DNA of 64,000 nt. Source: CALRQJ02 sp943370285. Its GTDB lineage: Bacteria > Bacteroidota > Bacteroidia > Chitinophagales > Chitinophagaceae. Positions 42,425-50,705 of this stretch are shown piece after piece. The notes below the pieces were generated by a model. It was not told where the DNA came from. It did no database searches and saw only the letters and a list, made by a program, of their open reading frames with translations. Position 1 is the stretch's first letter. Each line of letters starts with the position of its first letter. The stretch is taken from contig CALRQJ020000003.1 of NCBI GenBank assembly GCA_943370285.1, positions 124,001 through 188,000 on the forward strand, given 5' to 3'. The position numbers were made by a program, and so were the translations under genes.

Positions 42425-42452
42425 ACTGTGACACCCCGACAGGAGTCATAGT
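42425..42452. repeat. Palindromic hairpin ACTGTGAC...GTCATAGT
   Basis: Arms of 11 bp with one mismatch and one wobble pair (ACTGTGACACC / GGAGTCATAGT) around the loop CCGACA. A further perfect 8-bp inverted repeat GTAACAAA / TTTGTTAC lies at 42464-42485. Both sit in the 117-bp convergent gap between the acylase gene and the proline-rich gene. They may be terminators for the leftward gene or REP-like repeats. Confidence 0.45.
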
Positions 42453-42499
42453 TATGTTGAAACGTAACAAATGGTTGTTTGTTACAGCTTTGCTTTATT

Positions 42500-42949
42500 T
42501 TAACGATAATTCCAAACAGAATCTACTGCTGCTGTTGGTTCTTCTTCCTCAACTTCACGCAGTGGGCCTCGGCCAAATTTTTTTAGTGTAATTTTTTTCT
42601 TAGACTGTGTAACAACCGGTGGTTTGGGTACATCTAGTATAGCTGTTTCTTTTTGTTCAACTACTTCAATAGTTGGCTTTTTAGGTTGTTTAGGCTTTTT
42701 TGATGGCCGTGGCGGCGGCGGCGGCGGAGGAGGTACACTATCATTTTCTTCATATGCTATTGCCTTTCTGCTGTAATCATCCACATCAATATCTTTTCCT
42801 AATTGTACTACTTTTTCTTTTTCTGGTTCTTTGTACAACTGATTAAAAATGCCTTTTTTATCAGCTTTGTTGTAATCTATTGCACCTACAACGGTAGCTG
42901 TAATCATTAGGCCGCCGCAGGTGTACACAATGATTCTTGTTGCTTTCAT
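42500..42949 (-). CDS. Proline-rich single-pass membrane protein, unrecognised
   Basis: A 149-residue protein I cannot assign. An N-terminal membrane helix (RIIVYTCGGLMITATVVGA, about 5-23) is followed by a charged stretch, a run of eight prolines near residue 73 continuing RPSKKPKQPKKP, a second Pro/Val segment (DVPKPPVVTQ), and a Lys-rich then acidic C-terminus ending DSVWNYR. The layout (short cytoplasmic tail, one helix, extended Pro/Lys/Glu periplasmic arm) resembles the N-terminal two-thirds of TonB, but no TonB C-terminal domain is present. It starts 12 bp after the DUF2306 gene on the same strand, so it is probably its operon partner. Confidence 0.7.
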   Translation of the reverse strand: MKATRIIVYTCGGLMITATVVGAIDYNKADKKGIFNQLYKEPEKEKVVQLGKDIDVDDYSRKAIAYEENDSVPPPPPPPPRPSKKPKQPKKPTIEVVEQKETAILDVPKPPVVTQSKKKITLKKFGRGPLREVEEEEPTAAVDSVWNYR

Positions 42950-42961
42950 ATTTCATGTGGT

Positions 42962-43633
42962 TTAAAGGGTGAAACTTTTGAGATAATGTTTTGTTTTTCT
43001 GTAAATAATCCATTCTGCAACAGCTAGATTGCCCACTACACTTATCCATAAACTCACTTCATAGTTTAAGGTTAATGGAACATCAAGCATATAAAGTATA
43101 AGATAGTAAATTCGAAAGGTAACTGCTGTTAATGCCATGGTATAACTCCGAATCATCCATATTTTATGTGCCAACACATTTTTTGCTAAAATGGTTGTAA
43201 AGCCTTTAAGGGTAAAGTAAAACCAACTGATAGCCATGAACATAAACAACCCTTTTTCTGCGCCACTACCTTTAGCAAAAAAACTCATGTACATGCCGGT
43301 TGGTGCACCAAGTAGTAATACAACAGCTACGTAAATTCTACCTGCATATACATGAATTAATTTCCTTTTTTTAAGTATATAAGATGAGAATTGAAGTAGC
43401 GCAGCGCCAATACAAAACATACCTGCAAAAAGATGAATGTAAAAACTGTATTGATACATCGGTTTAAGAAATAGCACTGCTCTTTCTTGTATAAACTCAA
43501 AGTCTTTACTAAAGTTGAAATATGGAATGGTATTATAAATAATGAGCAAGCTGAAAAAAGTTACCGGTAGCCAAAAAAAAACCGCTACAAATAGCGTTTT
43601 TGTTTTTTGCAGGGTGATGTATCGGGAATTCAT
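42962..43633 (-). CDS. DUF2306-family integral membrane protein
   Basis: A 223-residue predicted membrane protein with about six to seven helices, resembling the DUF2306 family; the function is unknown. Conserved-looking polar residues inside helices are YIHLFAGMFCIG, KLIHVYAGRIYV and AHKIWMIRSYTM; the His residues could bind a metal or haem, which is inference only. ATG 43633 is chosen because 15 upstream residues of the open frame are not hydrophobic and fall in the divergent promoter region. It is divergent from the DUF3109 gene and followed by the proline-rich membrane protein after 12 bp. Confidence 0.8.
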   Translation of the reverse strand: MNSRYITLQKTKTLFVAVFFWLPVTFFSLLIIYNTIPYFNFSKDFEFIQERAVLFLKPMYQYSFYIHLFAGMFCIGAALLQFSSYILKKRKLIHVYAGRIYVAVVLLLGAPTGMYMSFFAKGSGAEKGLFMFMAISWFYFTLKGFTTILAKNVLAHKIWMIRSYTMALTAVTFRIYYLILYMLDVPLTLNYEVSLWISVVGNLAVAEWIIYRKTKHYLKSFTL

Positions 43634-43734
43634 ACTGTTGGTTTGGCGTATAGGATGCAGCCAACAAAATATCTCCATAGTAAGTTTTGTTACTTGTTTG
43701 TTAAAGCAAGTAAATATGGCTCGGGTCGGTTTGC

Positions 43735-43742
43735 TATCTTTG
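43735..43742 (+). promoter_or_regulatory. Promoter -7 box (TATCTTTG) for the DUF3109 gene
   Basis: An exact TAnnTTTG match 34 bp before the ATG at 43777, in the divergent gap with the DUF2306 gene. Confidence 0.55.
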
Positions 43743-43776
43743 CAAACTGCACCGCATTATTAAGGTGTAATTTTTT

Positions 43777-44358
43777 ATGATTGCAATTGACAACAAACTA
43801 GTTAGCGACCAAGTGATTGAATCACATTTTGTTTGCGACCTCAATAAATGTAAAGGTGGTTGTTGCGAAGATGGCGATGCCGGTGCTCCATTAGAGCCTT
43901 GGGAATTGGATGAAATCGTTAATAATATCGAAGTAATCAAGCCTTACTTAACAGCTGAAGGGTTGCATGAAATTGAACGACAAGGAAAGTATTTGTATGA
44001 TGTAGAGTTTGGTTGGGTTACACCAACTATTGGCGGCCAAATGTGTGCATATGGTTTTAGAGATGAAAAAGGCATTGTAAAATGTGGTATTGAACAAGCA
44101 TACAATGATGGCAAATTGGGTTGGAAGAAACCGTTGAGTTGTCATTTGTTTCCCATCAAAACAAAGCAAAGTAAATTAGACCCGGATATGGAATATGTGA
44201 ACTACGAACCCCGTGAAGACCTGTGTAGCGCAGCATGTAAATTGGGTGATAAATTAAAAATACCGGTATACCAGTTTTTGAAAGAACCCATTATTAGGAA
44301 ATACGGAACTGAGTTTTATGAAGCTTTAGAAGCGGCGGCTGCATATGCTAAGAAGTAG
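43777..44358 (+). CDS. DUF3109-family cysteine-rich protein
   Basis: A 193-residue cytoplasmic protein of the DUF3109 family, common in Bacteroidota and of unknown function. Cys residues are arranged like a metal-binding protein of the YkgJ type: FVCDLNKCKGGCCEDGDAGA near the N-terminus, then MCAYGF, VKCGIEQAY, SCHLFPI and LCSAACKLG. The set could hold an Fe-S cluster or zinc (inference). The rest is mostly helical. It has its own TATCTTTG promoter box and no terminator that I can see beyond a weak CAGCC / GGCTG hairpin at 44409-44425. Confidence 0.88.
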   Translation: MIAIDNKLVSDQVIESHFVCDLNKCKGGCCEDGDAGAPLEPWELDEIVNNIEVIKPYLTAEGLHEIERQGKYLYDVEFGWVTPTIGGQMCAYGFRDEKGIVKCGIEQAYNDGKLGWKKPLSCHLFPIKTKQSKLDPDMEYVNYEPREDLCSAACKLGDKLKIPVYQFLKEPIIRKYGTEFYEALEAAAAYAKK

Positions 44359-44484
44359 CAGGTAAAAGCAATTGTTTATGACTTTGAATTGAAGAGGGGG
44401 GTTTTTACCAGCCTCGGCTAGGCTGCTTTGCAAAGGATGGAGCACATCTGCAAAAACAAAAAATCAATTTTGAAAACATTAGAT

Positions 44485-45006
44485 ATGATTAAACTATTGT
44501 TATTATCAGTTAATATGTTTTTTTCTGATGCTATACCATTCTGTACAACAGATAGTTGTAAAGAAAAATTTATTGACATGAAAATTGCAGATTTCATGCC
44601 TTACCGTTCAATAGTGAGGGTGAAATTGATAGATTCATCAGGCAAAATATCAACTGGATTGATTGCAGTAACAAATTTGCGAGATTCTTATCGTACAAGG
44701 ATTGGGGCAAGTGAAAAAGTGTTTCGAGCCATAATTAAAGATGCGTTGCTTTATGATGCACCCCTCGTAAAGGACTCTTTATACAATTATGCCGATGGTA
44801 TAGTTCTAATAAGAGAGGATTATTATAAACTAATTGAAGATTTGCCATTAGATGTTTTTCTAAAAACATACTTTGATAACAATTATCAACTAAAGCTTAA
44901 ATACTATAGTTATGTATTTGAACTAATGAGTAGGCTTTATGATATAAATATATCACTTGAGTGGGATGGTAATTATGAGTGTTATTGGATAAAACCAAAT
45001 CACTGA
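44485..45006 (+). CDS. Unrecognised small protein with possible signal peptide
   Basis: A gene of 173 residues from ATG 44485, or 189 from ATG 44437; not recognised. The shorter start gives a signal-like N-terminus (MIKLLLLSVNMFFSDA) followed by CTTDSC, a possible periplasmic disulfide pair. The remaining sequence is alpha/beta with many Tyr and Asp (LPLDVFLKTYFDNNYQLKLK), ending WDGNYECYWIKPNH. It has no clear relatives among its neighbours and is more AT-rich than the flanking DUF3109 and radical SAM genes, so a recent arrival is possible. The 106 bp after it hold nothing I can name. Confidence 0.6.
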   Translation: MIKLLLLSVNMFFSDAIPFCTTDSCKEKFIDMKIADFMPYRSIVRVKLIDSSGKISTGLIAVTNLRDSYRTRIGASEKVFRAIIKDALLYDAPLVKDSLYNYADGIVLIREDYYKLIEDLPLDVFLKTYFDNNYQLKLKYYSYVFELMSRLYDINISLEWDGNYECYWIKPNH

Positions 45007-45112
45007 GCAGCAATACATCGTTATTTAAACCCACCTAAAACTATACAAAAGAAGAAAAAGCACTAATAGGATTTTCGGTCGTTGGATGAACGGAAATTCT
45101 GCCATCTCATCA

Positions 45113-46786
45113 TTAAATAATAACAGCCAAATCTGCCATTATAACCGGAGCATCCTTGCCATTGTACTCAATCACCAACACAGCTTCATCTTTTATGATA
45201 TGATTAAACTGTACAAACTCCTGCCAGTTAAAATGTACAGGCAAAACCACATGGCGGAATTTATGATGATTGAGTTTGTTGGTTTCGATGAGTTTTGATT
45301 TGACAGCTGCATTTACTTCAGGATAAAACTGAATCACCGGTTTTATTTTATGATAATGGTAATAGTCAACAGTAATCAGTTGCAGCAGTATTTCATCACC
45401 TGCATATTGTGCTTTTGCAAAATTATATAATAGTTGATATACATCTTTCAAATCATGTTTATGGAAATTGGCGTATTTTTCAAAATAAGCACCCAGGCCC
45501 AGCATAAAATCAAATACACTGTAATACGCTGTAACATATTTTAATGTATTGATGGCTCTTGGCTTGTTCCAATATATTTCCAATGCCTCTTCTACCAAAG
45601 TAATATTAGCCAATGCCTTTTTACTGAGATACTTGCTTTCAATAATTTGATATGGCGCTATGGGGTTATATTTATAACCATGCTGTTCTGTTTTATAACG
45701 TACAGGTGTTCCTTTTAAAAACTTTAAAAAACCCAGTTGTAATTCAGGCGCAAACAATTTAAACACTTCTTCAAAACTGTATTTGATGTCATCATAATAT
45801 TCCAATGGTAAACCTACAATCAAATCCAGGTGCAGTTCTACTTTATCCCGCACTTGTGCAATAATGCTTTTTGTTTTGTCAAAGTTTTGTTTGCGGCTAA
45901 CTTTAAGATTTGCTTTTTGATTTACGGTTTGTATTCCAATTTCAAAACGAAACAAACCCTTTGGTACTTTTTCATTGATGAATTGAATAATATCGGGATG
46001 GAGAATATCAGCCGTTATCTCAAATTGAAATACATTGCCCGGTTGGTGATGGTCCAAAATAAATTGAAACACTTCCAATGTAAAATCCCGTTTCATATTG
46101 AACGTACGATCTAGGAACTTGATCACACGGCCATGCTGCATCAGGTACAATAAATTAGTTTTGATATCAGCCATTGGCAAATACCGCACCTTGTTATCTA
46201 GGCTTGCCAAACAGAATTCGCATTTGTACGGACAACCCCTACTTGTTTCAATATAACTTACTTTGTTGTACAGATCTTCTGCCGGTTCATTGATATAAGG
46301 ATTCACACCAATGAAGTTGCTCATATCATACATGGTATCCCGTTCCATATATTTTACTTCGCCATCTTTCTTCCATGCTAAATTGGGTACCATTGAAACA
46401 TTGGGATAGGAATTTATGAATTCATGAAATGGAATTTCTCCTTCACCGGTAATAATGTAGTCTACACAATCTTCTTTTATCATCTCTTCCCACTCATAAC
46501 TCACTTCGGGTCCGCCCAATAAAATTTTTGTATTCGGCTTGATGTCTTTTATCTGCCGAGCTACTTTCAATGTTTGCGTAATATTCCAGATATAACAACT
46601 GAATGCAACGATATCATACCTGCTACACTCCTGTGCTATCTCCTCTTTTTTTTGTTTGATGGTGAATTCTTTCCATTGAAGCCGTTCATCGGTCTTGTTG
46701 AGTTCATACAACAAACGTATGGCCAGGTTCAGATGGATGTACCTGGCGTTGAGTGTGGTAAGCAATATTGTTGAATCTTGCTGCAT
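45113..46786 (-). CDS. B12-binding domain radical SAM enzyme with DUF4080-like C-terminus
   Basis: Radical S-adenosylmethionine enzyme with an N-terminal cobalamin-binding domain, 557 residues. The B12-like domain spans about 1-150 (TLNARYIHLNLAIRLLYEL, DIVAFSCYIWNI, ILLGGPEVSYEW, VDYIITGEGEIPFHEF). The radical SAM core has the cluster motif CPYKCEFC in SRGCPYKCEFCLAS. The C-terminal 170 residues resemble DUF4080. The B12 domain lacks an evident DxHxxG, so cobalamin may bind base-off. Substrate unknown; such enzymes often methylate or rearrange unreactive carbons. ATG 46786 is preferred over a longer frame. TATTTTTA lies 4 nt before it. Confidence 0.88.
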   Translation of the reverse strand: MQQDSTILLTTLNARYIHLNLAIRLLYELNKTDERLQWKEFTIKQKKEEIAQECSRYDIVAFSCYIWNITQTLKVARQIKDIKPNTKILLGGPEVSYEWEEMIKEDCVDYIITGEGEIPFHEFINSYPNVSMVPNLAWKKDGEVKYMERDTMYDMSNFIGVNPYINEPAEDLYNKVSYIETSRGCPYKCEFCLASLDNKVRYLPMADIKTNLLYLMQHGRVIKFLDRTFNMKRDFTLEVFQFILDHHQPGNVFQFEITADILHPDIIQFINEKVPKGLFRFEIGIQTVNQKANLKVSRKQNFDKTKSIIAQVRDKVELHLDLIVGLPLEYYDDIKYSFEEVFKLFAPELQLGFLKFLKGTPVRYKTEQHGYKYNPIAPYQIIESKYLSKKALANITLVEEALEIYWNKPRAINTLKYVTAYYSVFDFMLGLGAYFEKYANFHKHDLKDVYQLLYNFAKAQYAGDEILLQLITVDYYHYHKIKPVIQFYPEVNAAVKSKLIETNKLNHHKFRHVVLPVHFNWQEFVQFNHIIKDEAVLVIEYNGKDAPVIMADLAVII

Positions 46787-46790
46787 CTGG

Positions 46791-46798
46791 TAAAAATA
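46791..46798 (-). promoter_or_regulatory. TATTTTTA box 4 nt before the radical SAM gene
   Basis: Leftward TATTTTTA followed by CCAG and then ATG: a TAnnTTTR match that would give a leaderless transcript. Confidence 0.35.
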
Positions 46799-46924
46799 GC
46801 TGATCTGCTGTAAGCAGACGCTTGTATTCAAATTTGGATGTTTGAAATATGCCCAAACAAGACATACCCCATTTTTTCAACCTGTTTAACTTAATTGAGC
46901 CAAACAGGTGATTTGCCAGCAATT

Positions 46925-46958
46925 TTTGTGTTTAGCGTGGCTATTACAGCTATTTTTG
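46925..46958 (+). promoter_or_regulatory. Promoter for lutB (TTTG ... TATTTTTG)
   Basis: A -33-like TTTG (46925-46928) and an exact -7 box TATTTTTG (46951-46958) are 22 bp apart, near the Bacteroidota promoter spacing. Predicted transcription start near 46964, giving a leader of about 85 nt with a hairpin at 46998-47027 (GCATCGCAA ... TTGC ... GATGC). An 8-bp inverted repeat ACCTGTTT / AAACAGGT lies further upstream at 46880-46909. Confidence 0.5.
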
Positions 46959-47049
46959 TGCAAATGGGTGTTGCTAGTAGCACTACAGATGAACGGAGCA
47001 TCGCAAGGATGTTGCTGAAAGTGATGCCGCCCATAAACACTAAATTAGT

Positions 47050-48429
47050 ATGAGTAATACCGCCGCATCTTTTATTGCAAAAAGCACCATTAAAGCTGCC
47101 GATTTAGAACATCGTCGAAAAATTAATTTCAACATTGGAAAATACAATGCGGTAGTGCCTCAGGGCAAAGAACAATTTACCGAATTGATGACGGCCCGTG
47201 AAAGGGCTAAAAATGCTAAATGGCGGGCTATAGAAAATTTAGATAGTTATTTAGAAGAATTTGAAAAACAAATAACACAACGTGGTGCAAAAGTTATTTG
47301 GGCCGAAGATGCCACACAAGCTTTAGAAGCTATTGGAAATATTTGCAAAGAAAAAGCTTGCAAAACTTTGGTGAAAAGCAAAAGTATGGTGACAGAAGAA
47401 ATTCATTTAAACCATTACTTAGAAGAAAATGGAATTGAAAGTGTAGAAACTGATTTAGGAGAATACATTCAGCAGTTAGATGGAGAAGCTCCGTACCATA
47501 TTGTTACGCCGGCTATGCACAAAAGCAAGGAAGATGTAGCAAAATTATTTGCCAATAAATTAGGTACACCACTTACACTGTCGCCAACAGAATTAACCTT
47601 AGTTGCAAGGCAAAAATTGAGAGAAAAATATGTGCAAGCCGAAGTTGGTGTTACCGGTGCCAATTTTATTATTGCCGATGTTGGTGGTATAGCGGTAACT
47701 GAAAATGAAGGTAATGCCAGATTGAGTTGTGCTTTTCCTAAAACACATATTGTGGTGGTGGGCATTGAAAAAGTGATTCCATCTATCAATGATCTGTCTT
47801 TGTTTTGGCCGTTATTATCTACCTATGGCACAGGACAAAAAATAACGGTTTACAACACGATTGTTAATGGCCCGAGACAAGCCAATGAGAGTGATGGTCC
47901 CGAAGATATGTATGTGATTTTGTTGGATAATGGCAGAACGAATTTGTTAAAAAATCCAACCACAAGAGAAGCATTGTATTGTATACGTTGCGGTGCTTGT
48001 TTAAATGCTTGTCCGGTGTACAAAAATATTGGCGGACATAGTTATGAAACTACTTACAGTGGTCCGATTGGCAAAGTAATTACGCCGCATTTACGTGGCA
48101 TGGAAGATTATAAACATTTAAGTTATGCTTCTTCATTGTGTGGTAATTGTACTGAGGTTTGTCCGGTAAGAATTAATTTACATGAGCTGTTGTTAGATAA
48201 TAGAAGAACGGCTATTCTTGATGGACAAAGTACATTGGCAGAACGTATTGCTTGGAAAGTGTGGCGTACGGCAAGCTTGAATAGGAAAACGATGAATCGT
48301 GGAAGTAGTAAAGTAAAAAACTGGATGGTGAATAAAGTATTTAAAGGTTGGACAGCTCATCGTTCTGAGCTTGAATTTAGTCCCAAAACATTTAACGAAA
48401 TGTGGGAAGATTTTAGAACCGAGTTATAA
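47050..48429 (+). CDS. lutB: Lactate utilization iron-sulfur protein LutB
   Basis: LutB-type subunit of the LutABC L-lactate oxidation complex, 459 residues. The N-terminal LUD domain (about 65-300) contains SKSMVTEEIHLNHYLEENG, TGANFIIADVGGIAVTENEG and RLSCAFPKTHIVVVGIEKV. Two [4Fe-4S] motifs follow: CIRCGACLNACP and CGNCTEVCP. The C-terminal DUF3390-like tail ends NEMWEDFRTEL. lutA and lutC are not adjacent; the next gene is a deacetylase-like protein 29 bp on. The leader carries a consensus promoter and hairpin. Confidence 0.93.
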   Translation: MSNTAASFIAKSTIKAADLEHRRKINFNIGKYNAVVPQGKEQFTELMTARERAKNAKWRAIENLDSYLEEFEKQITQRGAKVIWAEDATQALEAIGNICKEKACKTLVKSKSMVTEEIHLNHYLEENGIESVETDLGEYIQQLDGEAPYHIVTPAMHKSKEDVAKLFANKLGTPLTLSPTELTLVARQKLREKYVQAEVGVTGANFIIADVGGIAVTENEGNARLSCAFPKTHIVVVGIEKVIPSINDLSLFWPLLSTYGTGQKITVYNTIVNGPRQANESDGPEDMYVILLDNGRTNLLKNPTTREALYCIRCGACLNACPVYKNIGGHSYETTYSGPIGKVITPHLRGMEDYKHLSYASSLCGNCTEVCPVRINLHELLLDNRRTAILDGQSTLAERIAWKVWRTASLNRKTMNRGSSKVKNWMVNKVFKGWTAHRSELEFSPKTFNEMWEDFRTEL

Positions 48430-48458
48430 GTAAACCTTCATTATTATACTGCTCATCG

Positions 48459-49745
48459 TTGTTAATTTACAGTTTACATAATACAAATAGACTTCAATAT
48501 ATCGTTGAAGTATTATGGGGAAATGCTGTTGAATTTACTTCCGATAAAACTCTGTTTTATCATCACGAAGGAGTCAAAATTAATTATTCGACGGAGCCCA
48601 TTCATCCTACAGAAATAAGGATTGAACCACAAGGATTATTGTTTGAAGAAGGGATTAAAAAGCAAGCCATCACTACGTTTGAATGGAATGGCTTAGTCGC
48701 TTTTTTTAAATCGGGTGGTACAATTCCCTTTGATTTTTTTGCTGCTGCTTTTTATCTTATTACTCGGTATGAAGAATATTTGCCACATGCAAAAGATAGC
48801 TATGGCAGGTTCGCACATACCGAATCTTTAGCATACAAACACCAATTTTTGTATCAGCCTTTAGTGGATCTTTGGATGCAACATTTCCATGTTCTGATTC
48901 AATCAGTTTATCCAAATTATACCATACCCAAACATCAGTTTTCATATGTTCCAACTTACGATATTGATATTGCCTACGCTTACAAAGGCAAAGGAGTGTG
49001 GCGGCAAATTGCTGCAATAGGAATGGATGTTGTCAAGCAAAGATTCAATACGATAAAGGAACGATTTGCTGTATTACGTGGAATAACAAAAGATCCATTT
49101 GATGTATATGATTGGTTAACAGAATATCATCAACGGTACCAACTTCAGCCCATCTATTTTTTTCTGTTGGCGAAAGCTAGGGCAAAATATGATAAAAATA
49201 TAGCGCCTAATAATAAGCTGGTAAAAAAACTAATACAATCTATTCAACAGCAATACAAAATTGGTATTCATCCATCTTGGCAAAGTCATAATGATGAAAC
49301 AATGTTACAATGGGAGAAACTTAAATTAGCAGCTATTGCTCAACAGACCATATCTACATCACGACAGCATTATATTCAGTTTACATTGCCGTACACTTTT
49401 CGTTGTTTGCTTGCTGCAGGAATTACCAATGATTATTCTATGGGTTATGGCAGTATCAATGGTTTTAGAGCTTCGTATACCAATTCGTTTTATTGGTATG
49501 ATGTAATGAAGGAAGAACAAACTGCTTTATTGCTTCACCCATTCTGTTATATGGAAGCCAATTCTTTTTTTGAACAAGGATATACTGCGGATCAGGCAAG
49601 AGCTGAATTACAACATTATCATGATATCGTAAAATCGGTAGATGGTCAGTTGATTACCATTTTTCATAATCATTTTATTACCGAACAGCCGCAATGGTTG
49701 GCTTGGAGAAATATGTATGCTGATTTTTTGAAAGCCAATTTTTAA
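48459..49745 (+). CDS. Polysaccharide deacetylase-like protein with DUF7033-type N-terminus
   Basis: A 428-residue cytoplasmic-looking protein resembling Bacteroidota proteins annotated as polysaccharide deacetylase family. The N-terminal 150 residues match the DUF7033 type (ITRYEEYLPHAKDSYGRF). The NodB-like half has YVPTYDIDIAYAYK in place of the TFDDG motif, IGIHPSWQSHND as the HxxxxH-like site, and ITNDYSMGYGSINGFRASY near 325-345. The start is probably TTG 48459, since no ATG is in frame upstream and the N-terminus LIYSLHNTNRLQYIVEVL fits relatives. It is 29 bp after lutB. Whether it acts on a sugar is unknown. Confidence 0.75.
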   Translation: MLIYSLHNTNRLQYIVEVLWGNAVEFTSDKTLFYHHEGVKINYSTEPIHPTEIRIEPQGLLFEEGIKKQAITTFEWNGLVAFFKSGGTIPFDFFAAAFYLITRYEEYLPHAKDSYGRFAHTESLAYKHQFLYQPLVDLWMQHFHVLIQSVYPNYTIPKHQFSYVPTYDIDIAYAYKGKGVWRQIAAIGMDVVKQRFNTIKERFAVLRGITKDPFDVYDWLTEYHQRYQLQPIYFFLLAKARAKYDKNIAPNNKLVKKLIQSIQQQYKIGIHPSWQSHNDETMLQWEKLKLAAIAQQTISTSRQHYIQFTLPYTFRCLLAAGITNDYSMGYGSINGFRASYTNSFYWYDVMKEEQTALLLHPFCYMEANSFFEQGYTADQARAELQHYHDIVKSVDGQLITIFHNHFITEQPQWLAWRNMYADFLKANF

Positions 49746-49746
49746 A

Positions 49747-50673
49747 TTATACCGCATCGGTATCTGTAGGCAAATCAACTGTAACCGTACTTTTCTTCAT
49801 GGCTCTGTTTACCAAGTACACACCACTCAACGTAATGATAGAGCCGATGATGAGGTTTAGTGTGATCTTTTCATCTAGCAGAAAAGAACCGATTATCATA
49901 GCTACAATAGGATTGATATAAGCGTATAAAGATGCTACAGAAGTAGGCAAATGTTTCATCGAATAAATAAAGGCGATCATAGCAATGATGGAACCTAAAA
50001 CAACTAAATAAGCAATAGATAACCAAGAGGTAAAAGGAATGGCTGCAATTGGAATATTATTGCCGCTGAAAATAGATAATACATACATCATCACAGAGCC
50101 AAACAACATTTGCCATCCCATGGCATAATAAGGATTCACTTTTACTTTTTGTCGGGAGATGGTAATGCTGCTATAACTCCAAGATAACATTGCAATAACA
50201 GCAAGAATAATTCCGAATGCATAGCCTTCGGGGTGAACATGAAAAGCATTTTCATAAAATACCAATACAATTCCGCCAATGCCGAGTAAAATGCCAAAAA
50301 TGGCCGATGAATTGATGTTCTTATTGTGGAAGAAAAAATACTCTATCAATACCACACTCAGTGGATATAAAGCACCAATCAAGGCCCCCAAACCACTTGG
50401 AATAAATTTCAAACTCCAGGTACTAAAACCATTCGCCAATACAAAAGTGAAAATGGACAGAAAGAATAACTGACCAAATTGTTTTTTAGACGGCAAAGCT
50501 TGTCGCTTCAGCAAAAAGAATAAGAGAATGGTACTGCCACCTATCAATTGACGAATAGCGGCCAATTGTAGGGGTGGCATAGTGGTAACACCAAACTTCA
50601 TAGCCACCCAGGTGGTACCCCAAATAATGGAAGTAGCAGCTAGGGCGATATAGGCTTTTTGTTTGGTGCTCAT
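49747..50673 (-). CDS. EamA-family (DMT superfamily) transporter
   Basis: Inner-membrane exporter of the drug/metabolite transporter superfamily, 308 residues, with ten predicted helices and two internally repeated EamA domains: the first opens YIALAATSIIWGTTWVAMKFG and the second GIILAVIAMLSWSYSSITIS. The family signature positions SWSY and PIVAMIIGSFLLDEKI are present. Substrates of such exporters are commonly amino acids or metabolites; none can be named. ATG 50673 is chosen over a TTG two codons upstream. It follows purH on the same strand after 32 bp and converges with the deacetylase-like gene with 1 bp between stops. Confidence 0.9.
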   Translation of the reverse strand: MSTKQKAYIALAATSIIWGTTWVAMKFGVTTMPPLQLAAIRQLIGGSTILLFFLLKRQALPSKKQFGQLFFLSIFTFVLANGFSTWSLKFIPSGLGALIGALYPLSVVLIEYFFFHNKNINSSAIFGILLGIGGIVLVFYENAFHVHPEGYAFGIILAVIAMLSWSYSSITISRQKVKVNPYYAMGWQMLFGSVMMYVLSIFSGNNIPIAAIPFTSWLSIAYLVVLGSIIAMIAFIYSMKHLPTSVASLYAYINPIVAMIIGSFLLDEKITLNLIIGSIITLSGVYLVNRAMKKSTVTVDLPTDTDAV

Positions 50674-50705
50674 ATACAAATGTTGTCTTTTGCAGACAAT
50701 TCAAG

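Noticed and set aside
42710..42740. GGC/GGA-rich run as a genomic simple repeat
   Set aside because: It is the coding sequence for the eight-proline run of the proline-rich membrane protein in a plausible frame.
44409..44425. CAGCC/GGCTG hairpin as a terminator of the DUF3109 gene
   Set aside because: The stem is only 5 bp with no T-tract; too weak to call as a separate feature.
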